Assembly (NCBI GenBank): GCA_002245855.1
Contig: NOUX01000003.1
Coordinates: 124,001-188,000, forward strand
From: Sphingobacterium cellulitidis
GTDB lineage: Bacteria; Bacteroidota; Bacteroidia; Sphingobacteriales; Sphingobacteriaceae
Direction of reading: 5' to 3'
Length of the DNA: 64,000 bases
The stretch's first letter is position 1; each line of letters starts with the position of its first letter. The notes beneath the pieces were generated by a model, which made no database searches, was not told the origin of the DNA, and worked only from the letters and a program-made list of their open reading frames with translations. The translations under genes and the position numbers were made by a program. Shown here piece after piece: positions 1 through 9,689 of this stretch.

Positions 1-606
1 CATGGAAAGATCTTCCAACTCCGACTTGATTGCATATAAGCCCAATCGATGCGCTAAAGGAGCATATAAATAACTGGTCTCTGAAGCGATCTTCAATTGC
101 TTATGACGAGCCATAAACTCCATCGTACGCATGTTATGAAGTCGATCCGCCAGTTTTATCAAGATAACCCGAACGTCGTCCGCAAGGGTCAATAACATCT
201 TCCTGAAGTTCTCAGCTTGCATCGAACTATTCGGATCAAAAATCCCGGATATCTTAGTCAAACCATCAATAATCCGAACGACTTTCTTCCCAAATTGTTC
301 CTCTATATCCTGTAAGGTGACACTCGTGTCCTCTACAACATCATGTAGCAATGCACAAACAATGGAAGTGGTCCCCAAGCCAATCTCTTCTGCAGCAATT
401 TGAGCCACAGCAATCGGATGGTAAATATAAGGTTCCCCAGATTTACGACGCATATCTTTGTGACTCTCCAAGGCTAAATCAAATGCCTTCCGAATCTGCT
501 GCTTGTCACCCTTCTGTAGAGTCGGTTTACAGGCTCTTAAAAGTGCGCGATATCTTTTACGGATTTCCTTATTTTCAGCCTCAATATCAATCACATATTC
601 TTCCAT
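1..606 (-). CDS. RelA/SpoT bifunctional (p)ppGpp synthetase/hydrolase, 5' part (partial)
   Basis: This is the N-terminal 202 codons of an Rsh enzyme, which makes and hydrolyses the alarmone (p)ppGpp in the cytoplasm. Translating the minus strand from the ATG at 606 gives MEEYVIDIEAENKEIRKRY, then the HD hydrolase domain with HDVVEDTSVTLQDIEEQFG, LADDVRVILIKLADRLHNM and SYLYAPLAHRLGLYAIKSE. These are hallmark Rsh segments. The HD pair (HDVVED) and the LADRLHNMRT helix point to an intact hydrolase half. The synthetase, TGS and ACT parts would lie beyond the left edge. The gene reads off the window with no stop. Family assignment is secure; relA versus spoT naming cannot be settled from this fragment. 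Confidence 0.93.
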   Translation of the reverse strand, partial: MEEYVIDIEAENKEIRKRYRALLRACKPTLQKGDKQQIRKAFDLALESHKDMRRKSGEPYIYHPIAVAQIAAEEIGLGTTSIVCALLHDVVEDTSVTLQDIEEQFGKKVVRIIDGLTKISGIFDPNSSMQAENFRKMLLTLADDVRVILIKLADRLHNMRTMEFMARHKQLKIASETSYLYAPLAHRLGLYAIKSELEDLSM

Positions 607-747
607 AAAATTGCAGTCCTATCAATAAAAAAATAAAATATTTTGCTATATTTAGTGAATAAATAATTAAAGATTTTATACTAAATTGTAAAGTATAAAT
701 ATACAGAAAAAAATTAAATTTATCATATAGGGCATATTATATTGAAG

Positions 748-1389
748 ATGTGTGGAAGTAATATAAAGTGGGTTTTTATCGGATTTATCTTGTTTGTAAT
801 GTCGCTAGCCAGCAACGCCCAAACACTGATAAAACCCCAGTATGGACCAGGCAAACCTGAAGTAGTAGAACATTACGCTACTACAACCCTCGATAATGGC
901 GAAGTTGTACCTTGGTTTCCTATTGAGGAAGTCGTAATATATGCGAAAAGAACCTTTAAATCAGAAGAAGACCGCATTAAATACCTGCGACTCAGAAGAA
1001 ATGTAATTCGCGTTCTACCGTATGCTATTTACGCCCAAAAACGATATGAACAACTCGATAGAGACTTGGCATTAGCAAACTCAAGACGTGAAGAGAAAAA
1101 ATTAATCAAAGAATGTGAAAGGGAAATCAAAGAAAAAATCACCTCAGAAGTGAAAAATTTAAGCGTTTCCCAAGGTAAAATCCTGATTAAACTCATTGAA
1201 AGACAAACCGGAAACACAAGCTACGACCTCGTAAAAGATATGAAAGGAAATATTTCAGCTTTCCTGTATCAAGGGGTCGCTAAAATATTTGGGCATAACT
1301 TAAAAAGTACATATGATCCCCGTGAAGATTATGAAATAGAAAATATTATTCGCGAATATGAAAGATCGCGGCCAATGGTAAACCCTTAA
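748..1389 (+). CDS. DUF4294 family exported protein
   Basis: A 213-residue protein matching the Bacteroidota DUF4294 family, whose function is unknown. It begins with a hydrophobic signal segment ending near SLASNAQ, so it is probably exported to the periplasm. The core has the family pattern VVPWFPIEEVVIYAKRTFK, then a charged helical middle (QKRYEQLDRDLALANSRREE) and KILIKLIERQTGNTSYDLVK. I start at the ATG at 748; a TTG at 742 is in frame and would add two residues. It is 12 nt upstream of the glutathione peroxidase gene and probably cotranscribed with it. Confidence 0.82.
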   Translation: MCGSNIKWVFIGFILFVMSLASNAQTLIKPQYGPGKPEVVEHYATTTLDNGEVVPWFPIEEVVIYAKRTFKSEEDRIKYLRLRRNVIRVLPYAIYAQKRYEQLDRDLALANSRREEKKLIKECEREIKEKITSEVKNLSVSQGKILIKLIERQTGNTSYDLVKDMKGNISAFLYQGVAKIFGHNLKSTYDPREDYEIENIIREYERSRPMVNP

Positions 1390-1401
1390 AATTATGAAAC
1401 T

Positions 1402-1899
1402 ATGAGTAAAACCGTATATGATTATAACGCATTGGAATTTAGTGGACATAAAAAATCACTACGAGATTTTGAAGGTAAGGTTTTACTTATTGTCAATACA
1501 GCAAGTAATTGTTTCTTTAATAAACAATTTAAAACTCTCGAAAATCTCTATCGAAAATATAAGGAACTAGGATTTGAAATCCTCGCATTCCCCTCGAATG
1601 ATTTTCGTAATCAAGAACCCTTAACCGGTAGAACCCTGGAAACATTTTGTCGTGTGAATCAACAGGTTACTTTCCCCGTGTTTAAAAGAATTCATGTCGT
1701 AGGTGAATTTACTGACCCACTTTATAAATATTTGACTAACATCAATGAAAATGGAAAAATTGGAACTTCCCCCATGTGGAATTTTCATAAATACCTCGTA
1801 AACAAAAAAGGAGAGGTGGTAGACCATTTTTATTCATTGACCAGCCCAATGTCAAAGAAAGTCCACAATCGCATTGAAGAGCTCCTGGGCGACCATTAA
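1402..1899 (+). CDS. Glutathione peroxidase family thiol peroxidase
   Basis: A 165-residue GPx-fold peroxidase that reduces hydroperoxides with thiols. The peroxidatic Cys37 sits in NTASNCFFN; Gln71 (NQEP), Trp126 and Asn127 (MWNF) complete the usual catalytic tetrad. Cys83 (TFCRVNQQVTFP) is where thioredoxin-dependent non-selenium GPx enzymes carry the resolving cysteine, so thioredoxin is the more likely reductant. The usual FPCNQF motif reads FPSNDF, so the third conserved Cys is missing, and the usual Gly after the peroxidatic Cys is Phe. There is no signal peptide, so it should be cytoplasmic. The substrate is not known. Confidence 0.9.
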   Translation: MSKTVYDYNALEFSGHKKSLRDFEGKVLLIVNTASNCFFNKQFKTLENLYRKYKELGFEILAFPSNDFRNQEPLTGRTLETFCRVNQQVTFPVFKRIHVVGEFTDPLYKYLTNINENGKIGTSPMWNFHKYLVNKKGEVVDHFYSLTSPMSKKVHNRIEELLGDH

Positions 1900-1948
1900 T
1901 AGTAGTATTTTTTAGTAGTTTTGTGTATTGTACTTAATACACAATCTC

Positions 1949-2668
1949 ATGAAATTAGACTTACTTGTTATGACTGTACATCCTGATGATGCTGAACTAG
2001 GCGCAGGAGGGGTTATTGCTAAATATGTTGCCGAAGGAAAAACTGTAGGAATTGTTGATTTAACTTTAGGAGAACTGGGAACCAGGGGAACAGCGGAAAT
2101 TCGTGCCCAAGAAGCCCAAAATGCCGCTAAAATCTTAAATGTCGCAGTTCGCGAAAACCTGAAATTGAGAGATGGTTTTTTCCAAAATAATGAAGAAGGT
2201 CAAAGAGAAGTAATCAAGGCGATTCGTAAATTTCAACCCGAAATCGTAATCACAAATGCTTGGGAAGATCGTCACCCAGACCATGGTAGAGCTAGCAAAC
2301 TCGTAAATGATGCTTTATTCTTGGCAGGTCTACGCAGAATCGAAACCGAATTGGATGGTCAATCCCAAGAACCTTTTCGCCCTAGACTGCAATTGCAACT
2401 AATTCAGGACAAATATATTCAACCCGATATATTAATTGATATCACAGAATATTGGGATATTAAAGAACAATCTATATTGGCTTATACTTCCCAATTCAAC
2501 GTGGAAAATCAAGATGATGAACCTCAAACTTATATCTCAAATCCTGACTTTATGGATTCTACTAAGGCAAGAGCACACGAATTTGGAAGATCTATCCAGG
2601 TTAAGTATGCTGAAGGATTTACAAGTAGGAAAATCTTGGGAGTAAAAGATTTATTCGAGCTTTATTAA
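1949..2668 (+). CDS. bshB1: Bacillithiol biosynthesis deacetylase BshB1
   Basis: A 239-residue PIG-L/LmbE-type zinc deacetylase. It is expected to remove the acetyl group from GlcNAc-malate in bacillithiol synthesis. Zinc-binding motifs are HPDDAELGAGG near the N-terminus and HPDHGRA in the middle; LGELGTRGTAEIRAQEA is typical of BshB1. I use the ATG at 1949 (MKLDLLVMTVHPDD); an in-frame TTG at 1928 would add seven residues not seen in the family. A perfect 23-bp hairpin follows the gene. The window also holds a YfiT-type bacillithiol transferase candidate at 29462, which fits bacillithiol use. Confidence 0.93.
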   Translation: MKLDLLVMTVHPDDAELGAGGVIAKYVAEGKTVGIVDLTLGELGTRGTAEIRAQEAQNAAKILNVAVRENLKLRDGFFQNNEEGQREVIKAIRKFQPEIVITNAWEDRHPDHGRASKLVNDALFLAGLRRIETELDGQSQEPFRPRLQLQLIQDKYIQPDILIDITEYWDIKEQSILAYTSQFNVENQDDEPQTYISNPDFMDSTKARAHEFGRSIQVKYAEGFTSRKILGVKDLFELY

Positions 2669-2702
2669 TATTGATGTTAGGAAGACTAGCTTTCTGAAAA
2701 CT

Positions 2703-2755
2703 ATGATATTCATAAAAAAAGGACCAATTTAAGGTCCTTTTTTTATGAATATCAT
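2703..2755. terminator. Bidirectional terminator between bshB1 and ribF
   Basis: Perfect 23-bp inverted repeat with a 7-nt loop: the GGACC/GGTCC core is flanked by A7 and T7 and by ATGATATTCAT/ATGAATATCAT. It lies between convergent genes and can end transcription from both. Confidence 0.85.
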
Positions 2756-2769
2756 TCTAGAAAAATGAA

Positions 2770-3750
2770 TTATTTTTTTTCAAAATAACCACGTATAGCT
2801 TCTTCATCCTTCTTGATCTGCTCTTGCATTAGCTCTAAACTTTCGAACCACTGGTCATGACGGATAAATTCAAGAAACTTTACACGAATCGTTTTGCTAT
2901 ATAAATCATCATTAAAATCCAATAGGTTGACTTCAATCTTACGATTCATTCCATCAATCGTTGGTCGGGTACCAATATAACACATACCCTTGGCAACTCG
3001 CTCAGGAACAGGTTCAAAATAATCTCCTGTCACTATCTCTGTTGTCTTTGGGAAAATCTCAACCTCAACTGCATAAATTCCATAAGCTGGAATTAATTTA
3101 TGCGATTCATGGATATGTAAATTAGCCGTTGGAAAACCTATCTCCCTGCCAATTTGGTCGCCTTTAACAACAGTTCCTGTTAATTCGAATGGATAACCTA
3201 AATATTTGTTCGCCGTAATGATGTCCCCTTTAATCAAGGACTCTCTTACACGCGTTGATGATACAGCAACATCCTCAATGTCTTGCTCTGGAATTTGATC
3301 TACCGAATAATCAAAGATTTCAGAAAAATGAATCAAATCCTTGATAGTACCTTTTCTGTCCTTGCCAAAATGATGATCATAGCCAATAACTATTTTCTTA
3401 CAGCCTATTTTATTGACCAAGACATCTGAAATGTATTCCTCTGGGTTTTGATTCGAAAAATCTCTGGTAAATGGAGTGATAATTAAATGGTCTATGCCCG
3501 CTAAATTCAACCGCTCTACTTTTTCTTCAATATCATTTATTAATCGCAGACTGTCATCATCTGGATTGATGATTAGTCTGGGATGTGGGTAGAAAGTCAA
3601 TAGGACAGTCTCCCCAGTATTATCCTTCCCTAATTCTCTTAACTTATTTAGAATTTTCTGATGACCTACATGGACCCCATCAAATGTTCCTATCGTTACA
3701 ATAGCATAATCCAATGGTTTGAATTCATCTAGATTCCTGTAAATTTTCAT
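2770..3750 (-). CDS. ribF: Bifunctional riboflavin kinase / FAD synthetase
   Basis: A 326-residue RibF that phosphorylates riboflavin to FMN and adenylates FMN to FAD. The N-terminal nucleotidyltransferase domain carries TIGTFDGVHVGHQKIL and VIGYDHHFGKDRKG. The C-terminal kinase domain carries GDQIGREIGFPTANL and GIYAVEVE. The length is normal for the family. It lies 25 nt downstream of truB on the same strand, a pairing seen in many bacteria, and is probably cotranscribed with it. Confidence 0.96.
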   Translation of the reverse strand: MKIYRNLDEFKPLDYAIVTIGTFDGVHVGHQKILNKLRELGKDNTGETVLLTFYPHPRLIINPDDDSLRLINDIEEKVERLNLAGIDHLIITPFTRDFSNQNPEEYISDVLVNKIGCKKIVIGYDHHFGKDRKGTIKDLIHFSEIFDYSVDQIPEQDIEDVAVSSTRVRESLIKGDIITANKYLGYPFELTGTVVKGDQIGREIGFPTANLHIHESHKLIPAYGIYAVEVEIFPKTTEIVTGDYFEPVPERVAKGMCYIGTRPTIDGMNRKIEVNLLDFNDDLYSKTIRVKFLEFIRHDQWFESLELMQEQIKKDEEAIRGYFEKK

Positions 3751-3775
3751 TATTTATTGCTATAAGTTTGAATTA

Positions 3776-4498
3776 TTAAACCGCCTGGTTCTTTAATTCT
3801 TTTACTTGGTTAATTAATTCAGTTAGTTCCCAGGCATCTTTTACATTAAAATCCCCGGATTTTGTTCTTCTTAGGGAAGATAGATGTCCTCCACATTTTA
3901 ATTTCTTTCCAAAATCATGCGCAATGGAACGAATGTAAGTCCCTTTGCTGCATTTAATCCGAAAATATACCTTTGGTAATTCTATTTTCTCTACCTCAAA
4001 CTCCATGATCTCAACTCGACGAGCCTTTAACTCTACTTCCTCACCTCGTCTAGCTTTCTCATAAACTCGTTCTCCACCTATCTTGATAGCAGAATGTGCC
4101 GGTGGATATTGATCTTGAACGCCTACAAAACTTGCTGCCGTTTCAAGAATATCTTTATCTGTAATAAATGAATAATCAAAGGTCTGATCAATTTCGGTTT
4201 CCAAATCATAGGATGGGGTAGTGGCACCCAAGGTAATACTTCCCGTATATTCTTTATCCTCCGCCTGGAATCCATCAATCTGCTTGGTCATTTTACCTGT
4301 ACAAACTATTAATAAACCCGTCGCCAGTGGATCTAGCGTGCCAGCATGGCCTACCTTTACTTTCAAAGGCTTAATACTATTCCTCAATTTTCCCACAACA
4401 TCGAAACTTGTCCATGTCAATGGTTTATCTATCAATAATACTTCTCCCTCTGCAAAAGTAAACTTTGGCTTAGCTTGCCCTTCTAAATTCTCGCTCAT
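3776..4498 (-). CDS. truB: tRNA pseudouridine(55) synthase
   Basis: A 240-residue TruB that isomerises U55 in the T-loop of tRNAs. The catalytic Asp56 is in GHAGTLDPLATGLLIV. The N-terminal segment GEVLLIDKPLTWTSFDVV and later KGTYIRSIAHDFG are characteristic. It starts at the ATG at 4498, well separated from uppP (190 nt), with a terminator-like hairpin in that gap, so it probably has its own promoter upstream and forms a two-gene unit with ribF. Confidence 0.96.
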   Translation of the reverse strand: MSENLEGQAKPKFTFAEGEVLLIDKPLTWTSFDVVGKLRNSIKPLKVKVGHAGTLDPLATGLLIVCTGKMTKQIDGFQAEDKEYTGSITLGATTPSYDLETEIDQTFDYSFITDKDILETAASFVGVQDQYPPAHSAIKIGGERVYEKARRGEEVELKARRVEIMEFEVEKIELPKVYFRIKCSKGTYIRSIAHDFGKKLKCGGHLSSLRRTKSGDFNVKDAWELTELINQVKELKNQAV

Positions 4499-4631
4499 TT
4501 ATCCTTTTGTTTCTTGAATATTTTAAAACAACACATTTTGTACAAAATATCCCTAGGTAATTTTTCTGCAAAAATAGAAATATTTTTTGGATGTCAGAGG
4601 AAGCTCAACAGATATACCAAATTATTAAATG

Positions 4632-4660
4632 AAAAAAAATGGACCAAATTGGTCCTTCTT
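4632..4660 (-). terminator. Terminator after the ftsX-DUF3098-uppP operon
   Basis: On the minus strand GGACC-N5-GGTCC is followed by a run of eight T. It sits about 28 nt after the uppP stop and separates that operon from truB-ribF. Confidence 0.7.
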
Positions 4661-4687
4661 AATATTTTTTATTTCTTAATCTATTTC

Positions 4688-5506
4688 TTATCCAGTGGTA
4701 TAAAAGAATACCAATAAAGCTATTCCAATCACAATTCGGTACCATCCCCAAAACTTAAACCCATATTTGGTCAAAACCGAAATAAATGTTTTTACAGCAA
4801 TCATGGCTACAATAAACGCCACAACATTCCCGATAATGAAAATAATAATATTTTCGTTACTCGCCATAATCATCTCATATCCTTTCTGAGCATGCTCCGT
4901 GCCTTCTGCCCAGGTCTTTACGAATATCGAGTAAACTGTAACTGCTAACATCGTCGGAACTGCCAAGAAAAAGGAAAATTCAGCCGCAGCTTTTCTATCC
5001 AAGCCTTGAGTCAAGCCACCAATAATCGATGCTGCGGATCTTGAAGTACCCGGCATCATCGCCAAACATTGCCAAAAACCAATAATAAATGCCTTCTTAA
5101 CCGGAATCTCCTTCTCATCTGTAATCTTCGGATTCTTGAACCATTTGTCCACAAATAATAAGACAACTCCGCCTAATACTAAAACCGTAGAAATTGCAAT
5201 TTGATTGCCTAACACCGCTTCAATCTTGTCATCCAATAATTTCCCTAAAACTAAGGCCGGTATAACTGCAATTGCTAACTTATAATAAAATTTAAGGTTT
5301 TTGAAATCGAAGAATTTCCTCCAATATAAAACTACAATCGAAAGAATAGCACCAAACTGTATAGATACCTGAAACATCTTCAGATATTCACTTTCTTCCA
5401 TTCCCATCAATGCTGCAGTAAAGCCCATGTGAGCCGTAGAGGAAATGGGAAGATACTCTGTTAATCCTTCAACTATAGCTAGGATTATCGCTTCTAAATA
5501 ACTCAT
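4688..5506 (-). CDS. uppP: Undecaprenyl-diphosphatase (BacA family)
   Basis: A 272-residue integral membrane phosphatase that converts undecaprenyl diphosphate to the monophosphate carrier for cell wall and glycan synthesis. The family motifs are both present: EGLTEYLPISSTAHM near the N-terminus and MPGTSRSAASIIGG in the middle. Multiple hydrophobic spans cover the rest. Only 5 nt separate it from the DUF3098 gene, which follows ftsX; this order is common in Bacteroidota and suggests one operon for cell division and envelope work. Confidence 0.96.
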   Translation of the reverse strand: MSYLEAIILAIVEGLTEYLPISSTAHMGFTAALMGMEESEYLKMFQVSIQFGAILSIVVLYWRKFFDFKNLKFYYKLAIAVIPALVLGKLLDDKIEAVLGNQIAISTVLVLGGVVLLFVDKWFKNPKITDEKEIPVKKAFIIGFWQCLAMMPGTSRSAASIIGGLTQGLDRKAAAEFSFFLAVPTMLAVTVYSIFVKTWAEGTEHAQKGYEMIMASNENIIIFIIGNVVAFIVAMIAVKTFISVLTKYGFKFWGWYRIVIGIALLVFFYTTG

Positions 5507-5511
5507 TATTG

Positions 5512-5760
5512 CTAGTTTGTTTTCGTTTTAGGTTTATATAATATAGCCACAAATCCTAAAGCAAAACCTGCAACAACTACAATAGGGGCCAAGGTTATCT
5601 TCGTAAAACTGTAAATATCCTCTGTGCCCATCATTAATATAAAGCCTATAGCAACTAAAACAATACTCAATATGAATAATTGATAATTTATCTTCTTAAA
5701 TACGAATCCCGCAGTTGATGCCTGAGATGGGGTTCCTTTTACATTCTTAATTTGACTCAT
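5512..5760 (-). CDS. DUF3098 two-span membrane protein
   Basis: An 82-residue membrane protein with two hydrophobic segments (roughly residues 28-45 and 53-73) separated by GTEDIYSFTKITLAP, matching DUF3098. It is fixed between ftsX and uppP in Bacteroidota genomes, so a role near the division or envelope machinery is plausible, but no function is known. The spacing is 24 nt after ftsX and 5 nt before uppP. Confidence 0.85.
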   Translation of the reverse strand: MSQIKNVKGTPSQASTAGFVFKKINYQLFILSIVLVAIGFILMMGTEDIYSFTKITLAPIVVVAGFALGFVAILYKPKTKTN

Positions 5761-5784
5761 TTCTTTAATTGATTAACAATTGAT

Positions 5785-6663
5785 CTATCTATATAAACTA
5801 GCGGATTTAGCCCGTAAGTATTTAGTAACAGCAAAATAGGTACTCATACCTGAAATTAAAATCCCCAATCCAAGTACGATCGCAAATATCATCGCAAATT
5901 CAAACCAGTCTCTTAAAAAAACTAATTCAGGGACTTGTTTCTGCGCAAATTGTAGCGTTAAGATTAATAATAATATAGCAATCAATGCTCCAATTAAACC
6001 ATGTGCAATCCCATATAAAATATATGGTCGACGGATAAACCCTTTGGTCGCCCCAATCAATTGCATACTCTTGATCAAAAATCTTTGTGAATAAATGGCT
6101 AATCGAATGGTATTGTTAATCAATGCAATCGCAATAATTAATAAGATAACCGTAAAAGCTAAAATGACAATACTGATAACGCGAATATTCTTATTCACCA
6201 TGTCAATCAAGGATTCCTGATAAACAACCTCCTTGATGCGACTATTCTTGCCAATCTTATTTATAAAGGTCTGTATCGAATCACTATTCGCATATTGCTC
6301 CTTCATATAAACATCAATCGAAGGTAATAATGGATTTCTTCCTAAATACTCTACGAAATCTTCCCCTAAATCCTCCCTAAGATTTTTGGCCGCAAGTTCC
6401 TTACTCACATATTCTGAACGCAATACATACGGATCTTTCTCCAAATCTTTCTGCAAGGATAAAACATCCCCTTCATTTACATTATCATTTACAATAACAT
6501 TCAAAACAATGTTTTCTTTTACATAACGAGATAGATTTTTTGCATGGACTAGAATTAATCCTAATAGACCTGTCATCAATAAAACCAGTGCAATACTGAT
6601 TACGGTAGATACGTATACTGATTTCGTTTTTTTCCTTGGTGAACCCTGTTCGATCACTGACAT
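5785..6663 (-). CDS. ftsX: Cell division permease-like protein FtsX
   Basis: A 292-residue FtsX. With the ATPase FtsE it forms an ABC-type complex that controls peptidoglycan hydrolases at the division site. There is one TM segment near residues 18-42, a periplasmic domain (NIVLNVIVNDNVNEGDVLSL and on), then three C-terminal TM segments. IRLAIYSQRFLIKSMQLIGA just before the last two spans is the conserved cytoplasmic coupling region. ftsE is not in this window. It is the first gene of the minus-strand operon and is divergent from leuS. Confidence 0.95.
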   Translation of the reverse strand: MSVIEQGSPRKKTKSVYVSTVISIALVLLMTGLLGLILVHAKNLSRYVKENIVLNVIVNDNVNEGDVLSLQKDLEKDPYVLRSEYVSKELAAKNLREDLGEDFVEYLGRNPLLPSIDVYMKEQYANSDSIQTFINKIGKNSRIKEVVYQESLIDMVNKNIRVISIVILAFTVILLIIAIALINNTIRLAIYSQRFLIKSMQLIGATKGFIRRPYILYGIAHGLIGALIAILLLILTLQFAQKQVPELVFLRDWFEFAMIFAIVLGLGILISGMSTYFAVTKYLRAKSASLYR

Positions 6664-6834
6664 ATATTTGTTTCTGCGTTTATCCTTGCGAAAGTAAGGA
6701 TTTATTTTTTTCCAATACTAATTTTCTAACAACGAATATCTGAATTTATTGTATAGAATAAAAAACTTTTATACCGAATTTACCCTAAATTCGCTAATTT
6801 CGCAATTCTTTGTACCATACTTTTATAAATTATA

Positions 6835-9618
6835 ATGGAGTATACCCATCAATCAATCGAGCAAAAATGGCAAAAGTTTTGGGCTGAAAACCAGACCTTC
6901 AAAACTTCTGAATCTACTGAAAAACCAAAATATTACGTTTTGGACATGTTCCCTTACCCTTCGGGTGCTGGTCTGCATGTGGGACACCCGCTCGGTTATA
7001 TTGCCTCTGATATCTTCTCAAGATACAAACGTTTAAAGGGTTTCAATGTATTGCACCCAATGGGTTATGACTCCTTTGGATTACCAGCTGAACAATATGC
7101 CATCCAAACTGGTCAACACCCCGCAATTACAACTGAAGCGAATATTAATCGCTATAGAGAACAATTAGATAATATCGGATTCTCTTATGACTGGTCTAGA
7201 GAAGTGCGTACTTCTGAACCTAATTACTACCGTTGGACCCAGTGGATTTTTATGCAACTTTTCGATGCTTGGTATAATAAAGAAGCTGACAAAGCTGAAC
7301 CGATTGCCTCTCTAATCGAAAAATTCGAAAATAATGGAACCACTGGTATTAAGGCTGAATCTGATGATGATGTCTTAACATTTACGGCAACCGAATGGAA
7401 AGCTTTATCTGAAAAAGATCAACAAATTGAACTTCTTAAATATAGATTAGCATTTTTAAGAGAAAGTACTGTAAACTGGTGCCCAGCTTTAGGAACTGTA
7501 TTGGCTAACGATGAAGTAATCAATGGAGTATCGGAAAGAGGGGGATATCCTGTTGAACAAAAGAAAATGATGCAATGGTCTATGCGTATTACAGCATATG
7601 CTGACCGCTTGCTTCGTGGATTAGATACCATTGATTGGCCAGAGCCTTTAGTGGAAATGCAAAGAAACTGGATTGGTAAATCGGTTGGTGCCAGTGTGAA
7701 ATTCCCAGTTCCTCAATTAAATGAAAATATTGAAGTTTTTACCACTCGTGTTGACACTATTTATGGAGTTAGCTTCGTGGTATTGGCTCCTGAACATGAA
7801 TTAGTCGCTGATTTAACTACAGCTAGCCAAAAAGCTGAAGTTGAGGCTTATATAGATAAAACTTCAAAGAAATCTGAACTTGATCGTTTAGCCGATACCA
7901 AAACCGTTTCTGGCGCTTTTACTGGTTCGTATGCGAAACACCCGCTTACTGGTGAAGATGTTCAAATCTGGATCGCTGATTATGTATTAGCGGGCTATGG
8001 AACAGGAGCTGTAATGGCTGTGCCTTCAGGGGATCAACGTGATTACTTGTTTGCGAAGCACTTTAACTTACCAATCGTTCCTATTTCTGATTCTCAAGAT
8101 ATTAGTGAAGCTGCCGACCCTAATAAAGATGGGAAATATATCAATTCTGATTTTATCAATGGAATGACTTATCAAGAAGCTGTTCCTGCTTTAATTGAAA
8201 AACTAGAATCCCTTCAGTTAGGAAAGGCTAAGATTAATTTCCGTATGCGTGATGCCATCTTCGGAAGACAAAGGTATTGGGGAGAACCTGTACCGGTTTA
8301 CTTTAAAGATGGTTTGCCTTATTTAATTAAGGAAAATGAATTACCTCTATTATTACCTGAGGTGGATAAATATTTACCTACTGAATCTGGAGAACCTCCT
8401 CTGGGACGTGCTGAAGATTGGAAATACCAAGATCAATACGAATATGAATTGAGTACTATGCCGGGTTGGGCTGGATCTTCATGGTATTGGTTCCGTTATA
8501 TGGACCCTCAGAATGAAAGTAATTTCGCCTCAAATGAAGCTGTAGATTATTGGAAAGCCGTGGATTTATATATTGGTGGTTCTGAACACGCTACAGGTCA
8601 CTTGCTATACTCTCGCTTCTGGAATAAGTTTCTGAAAGATTTGGGTTATCACAACGAGGAGGAACCTTTTAAAAAGTTGATTAACCAAGGTATGATTCAA
8701 GGGAGATCCAACTTTGTTTATAGAGTTCTGGATCAAGAAGGTAAGGGTACTAACCAATTTGTATCCTTAGGATTAAAAGACCAGTATAATGTAAATCCTC
8801 TGCATGTGGATGTAAATATTGTTCACAACGATATCCTTGATTTAGAAAAATTCAAACTTTCCCGACCTGATTATCAAGATGCAGAATTTATTCTTGAAAA
8901 TGGAAAATACATCTGTGGAACCGAAGTTGAAAAGATGTCAAAATCTAAATTCAATGTCGTAAATCCTGATGATATCATTGAACAATATGGTGCTGACACC
9001 CTTCGTCTGTACGAAATGTTCCTAGGACCGTTGGAACAAGCAAAACCTTGGAACACAAATGGTATTGAAGGTGTATATAAATTCTTACGTAAGGTATGGC
9101 GATTGTTTCATGATGCAGAAGGAAACTTTAAGGTGTCAGATGAGGAACCATCAAAAGCTGAATATAAGGCTCTTCATAAAATCATAAAAAAGGTAGAAGA
9201 GGATATTGAACGATTCTCATTTAATACTTCTGTTTCTGCATTTATGATTTGTGTAAATGAGTTAACTGATTTAAAAACTAATAAACGTAAAATCCTGGAA
9301 GATTTATTGATCGTTCTTGAACCTTATGCTCCTCATATCACTGAAGAATTATGGGCTAAGCTTGGTAATGAAGCCGGTTCAATTTCCTATGCTAACTACC
9401 CAGAATTTAAGCCAGAATATTTAGTAGAAAGTGAATTCGCTTATCCTGTATCTATCAATGGTAAAATGAAAATGAATCTTCCATTGCCTTTAGATTTGGA
9501 TCAAAAAGCCGTTGAAGCTGTATTAAACGAAAATTCTGATGTTCAACGTCTACTTGACGGTAAACCAGTTAAAAAGATCATCTTCGTAAAAGGAAAGATC
9601 ATCAATATGGTCGTATAA
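6835..9618 (+). CDS. leuS: Leucine--tRNA ligase
   Basis: A 927-residue class I aminoacyl-tRNA synthetase. The HIGH signature is HVGH at residues 48-51 ([15 protein letters not shown]) and KMSKSK is at residues 700-705. The CP1 editing domain lies between them, with [19 protein letters not shown], and the inserted leucine-specific region precedes KMSKS. Catalytic core segments [14 protein letters not shown] and [17 protein letters not shown] are intact. It is monocistronic: divergent from ftsX and followed by a strong hairpin. Confidence 0.98.
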   Translation: MEYTHQSIEQKWQKFWAENQTFKTSESTEKPKYYVLDMFPYPSGAGLHVGHPLGYIASDIFSRYKRLKGFNVLHPMGYDSFGLPAEQYAIQTGQHPAITTEANINRYREQLDNIGFSYDWSREVRTSEPNYYRWTQWIFMQLFDAWYNKEADKAEPIASLIEKFENNGTTGIKAESDDDVLTFTATEWKALSEKDQQIELLKYRLAFLRESTVNWCPALGTVLANDEVINGVSERGGYPVEQKKMMQWSMRITAYADRLLRGLDTIDWPEPLVEMQRNWIGKSVGASVKFPVPQLNENIEVFTTRVDTIYGVSFVVLAPEHELVADLTTASQKAEVEAYIDKTSKKSELDRLADTKTVSGAFTGSYAKHPLTGEDVQIWIADYVLAGYGTGAVMAVPSGDQRDYLFAKHFNLPIVPISDSQDISEAADPNKDGKYINSDFINGMTYQEAVPALIEKLESLQLGKAKINFRMRDAIFGRQRYWGEPVPVYFKDGLPYLIKENELPLLLPEVDKYLPTESGEPPLGRAEDWKYQDQYEYELSTMPGWAGSSWYWFRYMDPQNESNFASNEAVDYWKAVDLYIGGSEHATGHLLYSRFWNKFLKDLGYHNEEEPFKKLINQGMIQGRSNFVYRVLDQEGKGTNQFVSLGLKDQYNVNPLHVDVNIVHNDILDLEKFKLSRPDYQDAEFILENGKYICGTEVEKMSKSKFNVVNPDDIIEQYGADTLRLYEMFLGPLEQAKPWNTNGIEGVYKFLRKVWRLFHDAEGNFKVSDEEPSKAEYKALHKIIKKVEEDIERFSFNTSVSAFMICVNELTDLKTNKRKILEDLLIVLEPYAPHITEELWAKLGNEAGSISYANYPEFKPEYLVESEFAYPVSINGKMKMNLPLPLDLDQKAVEAVLNENSDVQRLLDGKPVKKIIFVKGKIINMVV

Positions 9619-9643
9619 TCAAGATTATTTAGAATAATATATA

Positions 9644-9672
9644 GAAAGGGATGATATTCATCCCTTTCTTTG
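9644..9672. terminator. Terminator after leuS
   Basis: GAAAGGGATGA and TCATCCCTTTC form a perfect 11-bp stem with a TAT loop, followed by a T-rich tract. It lies between convergent genes and may act both ways. Confidence 0.85.
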
Positions 9673-9689
9673 TTTATTGACTCCAAATT

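Noticed and set aside
351..608. Plus-strand frame of 85 residues at the left edge
   Set aside because: It lies wholly within the RelA/SpoT gene on the other strand, whose translation matches a known family.
4514..4717. Plus-strand 67-residue frame between truB and uppP
   Set aside because: It overlaps the terminator and the uppP 3' end, has no recognisable features and is low-complexity.
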